5,149 nucleotides of DNA from contig JAFAPJ010000336.1 of the NCBI GenBank assembly GCA_019247255.1, forward strand, positions 1 to 5,149, written 5' to 3'. Numbering within the stretch: the stretch's first letter is position 1; every line of letters begins with the position of its first letter. Both the position numbers and the translations under genes were made by a program. Origin of the DNA: Methylobacteriaceae bacterium (GTDB lineage: Bacteria; Pseudomonadota; Alphaproteobacteria; Rhizobiales; Beijerinckiaceae). This document shows positions 4,664-5,149 of the stretch, one piece after another. The notes beneath the pieces were generated by a model that did not search any database, had not been told where the DNA came from, and saw only the letters and a program-made list of their open reading frames with translations.

Positions 4664-5149
4664 ATGCTCGACCGCATCGCGAACCTGCTCGGCGTCCTGG
4701 GGCTCGCGGTTGCCGACCGCATCGAGGCGGTGGCGCGTGACGTTCTCAGCCGCGCCGGCGAGACCCCGGCGGCGCTCGTCGTGATCGGGTACGAGTCCGG
4801 GCCCTCGAACGAGCAGCTGCGCCGCATCCTCGGGCTGTCCCATCCGGGCTCGGTTCGTCTGGTGGATCGGCTCGTCGCCGACGGCTTGGTCGAGCGCCGC
4901 GAGGGGCGCGATCGGCGGGCGGTCGCGCTCTACCTGACCGAACGGGGAAAGACCCTTCGCGAGGACCTTTTGAAGGGCCGGCTGGCCGCGATCCGGCCGC
5001 TGCTCACCCCTCTCACCGCACCCGAGCAGGAGACGTTCGCGGCGCTCCTGCACAAGATGCTCGCGTCACTGGACACCACGAACCTGGAGCGTTGCACGCT
5101 CTGCCGGCTGTGCGACGACCGGGTCTGCACGGATTGTCCGATTCCGGCC
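4664..5149 (+). CDS. MarR-family transcriptional regulator with C-terminal cysteine cluster (cut by window end)
   Basis: 162 codons are present with no stop, so the protein continues beyond the window, probably only briefly. Residues about 35-98 form a winged helix-turn-helix. After a helix NEQLRRILGL (49-58) comes the recognition helix SHPGSVRLVDRLVADGL (59-75), then the wing VERREGRDRRAVALYLT (76-92) with the conserved basic tip. The N-terminal helix (NLLGVLGLAVADRI, 7-20) and the helix after residue 117 would form the dimer interface. The tail holds Cys144, 147, 150, 155 and 158 in the pattern C-x2-C-x2-C-x4-C-x2-C. A 'CRLCD...C' tail recurs in a subgroup of MarR proteins, and here it could bind a metal or act as a thiol sensor; that is inference. 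The ATG at 4664 has no convincing ribosome binding site and may begin a leaderless message. The gene is divergent from the SnoaL-like gene, with two related operator-like sites between. Confidence 0.85.
   Translation, partial: MLDRIANLLGVLGLAVADRIEAVARDVLSRAGETPAALVVIGYESGPSNEQLRRILGLSHPGSVRLVDRLVADGLVERREGRDRRAVALYLTERGKTLREDLLKGRLAAIRPLLTPLTAPEQETFAALLHKMLASLDTTNLERCTLCRLCDDRVCTDCPIPA

Noticed and set aside
4610..5053. 147-residue minus-strand frame opposite the MarR gene
   Set aside because: It is antisense to a clear winged helix-turn-helix gene and has no recognisable motif.
1..5149. CRISPR array, tRNA or rRNA gene, insertion sequence or attachment site
   Set aside because: I saw no spaced repeat series, no tRNA-like cloverleaf or rRNA signature, no transposase, and no terminal inverted repeats with flanking target duplication.

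Overview
The window is very GC-rich, with G or C in most third codon positions, and is gene-dense. Its gene types are those of a free-living high-GC bacterium. An alphaproteobacterium such as Methylobacterium or a relative is my best guess, but this is inference: no ribosomal or other marker gene is present. I see no RNA gene, CRISPR array, insertion sequence or phage gene.

Layout. On the left is the first third of a FAD-dependent monooxygenase gene (minus strand, cut by the window start). It is divergent from a TetR-family repressor gene (329-967). Between 968 and 1301 lies a decayed stretch. It holds a strong hairpin, an unassigned minus-strand coding-like tail, and the 3' end of a LysR-type regulator gene that has lost its DNA-binding half. 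A second TetR-family repressor (1302-1919, minus) is divergent from a three-gene run on the plus strand: an NmrA-like NAD(P)-binding protein (2028-3137), an overlapping 45-residue ORF (3134-3271), and a SAM-dependent methyltransferase (3268-4098). These three overlap at their start and stop codons, so they are probably one translationally coupled operon. A SnoaL/NTF2-like small protein (4172-4570, minus) converges on the methyltransferase. It is divergent from a MarR-family regulator (4664 to the window end) whose C-terminal tail carries five clustered cysteines.

The plan repeats three times: an enzyme-like gene back to back with its own likely repressor, with an AT-richer promoter island holding an inverted repeat between them. 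The best-supported control regions are two. One is the second TetR/NmrA gap, where a palindrome sits exactly between a consensus -35 and a good -10. The other is the SnoaL/MarR gap, where two related copies of an ATGTGCGCT-type site each overlap one of the two opposed promoters. The gene set (flavin monooxygenase, NAD(P)-binding NmrA, methyltransferase, SnoaL fold protein) fits inducible handling of small, perhaps aromatic or electrophilic, molecules. The substrate cannot be read from the sequence.
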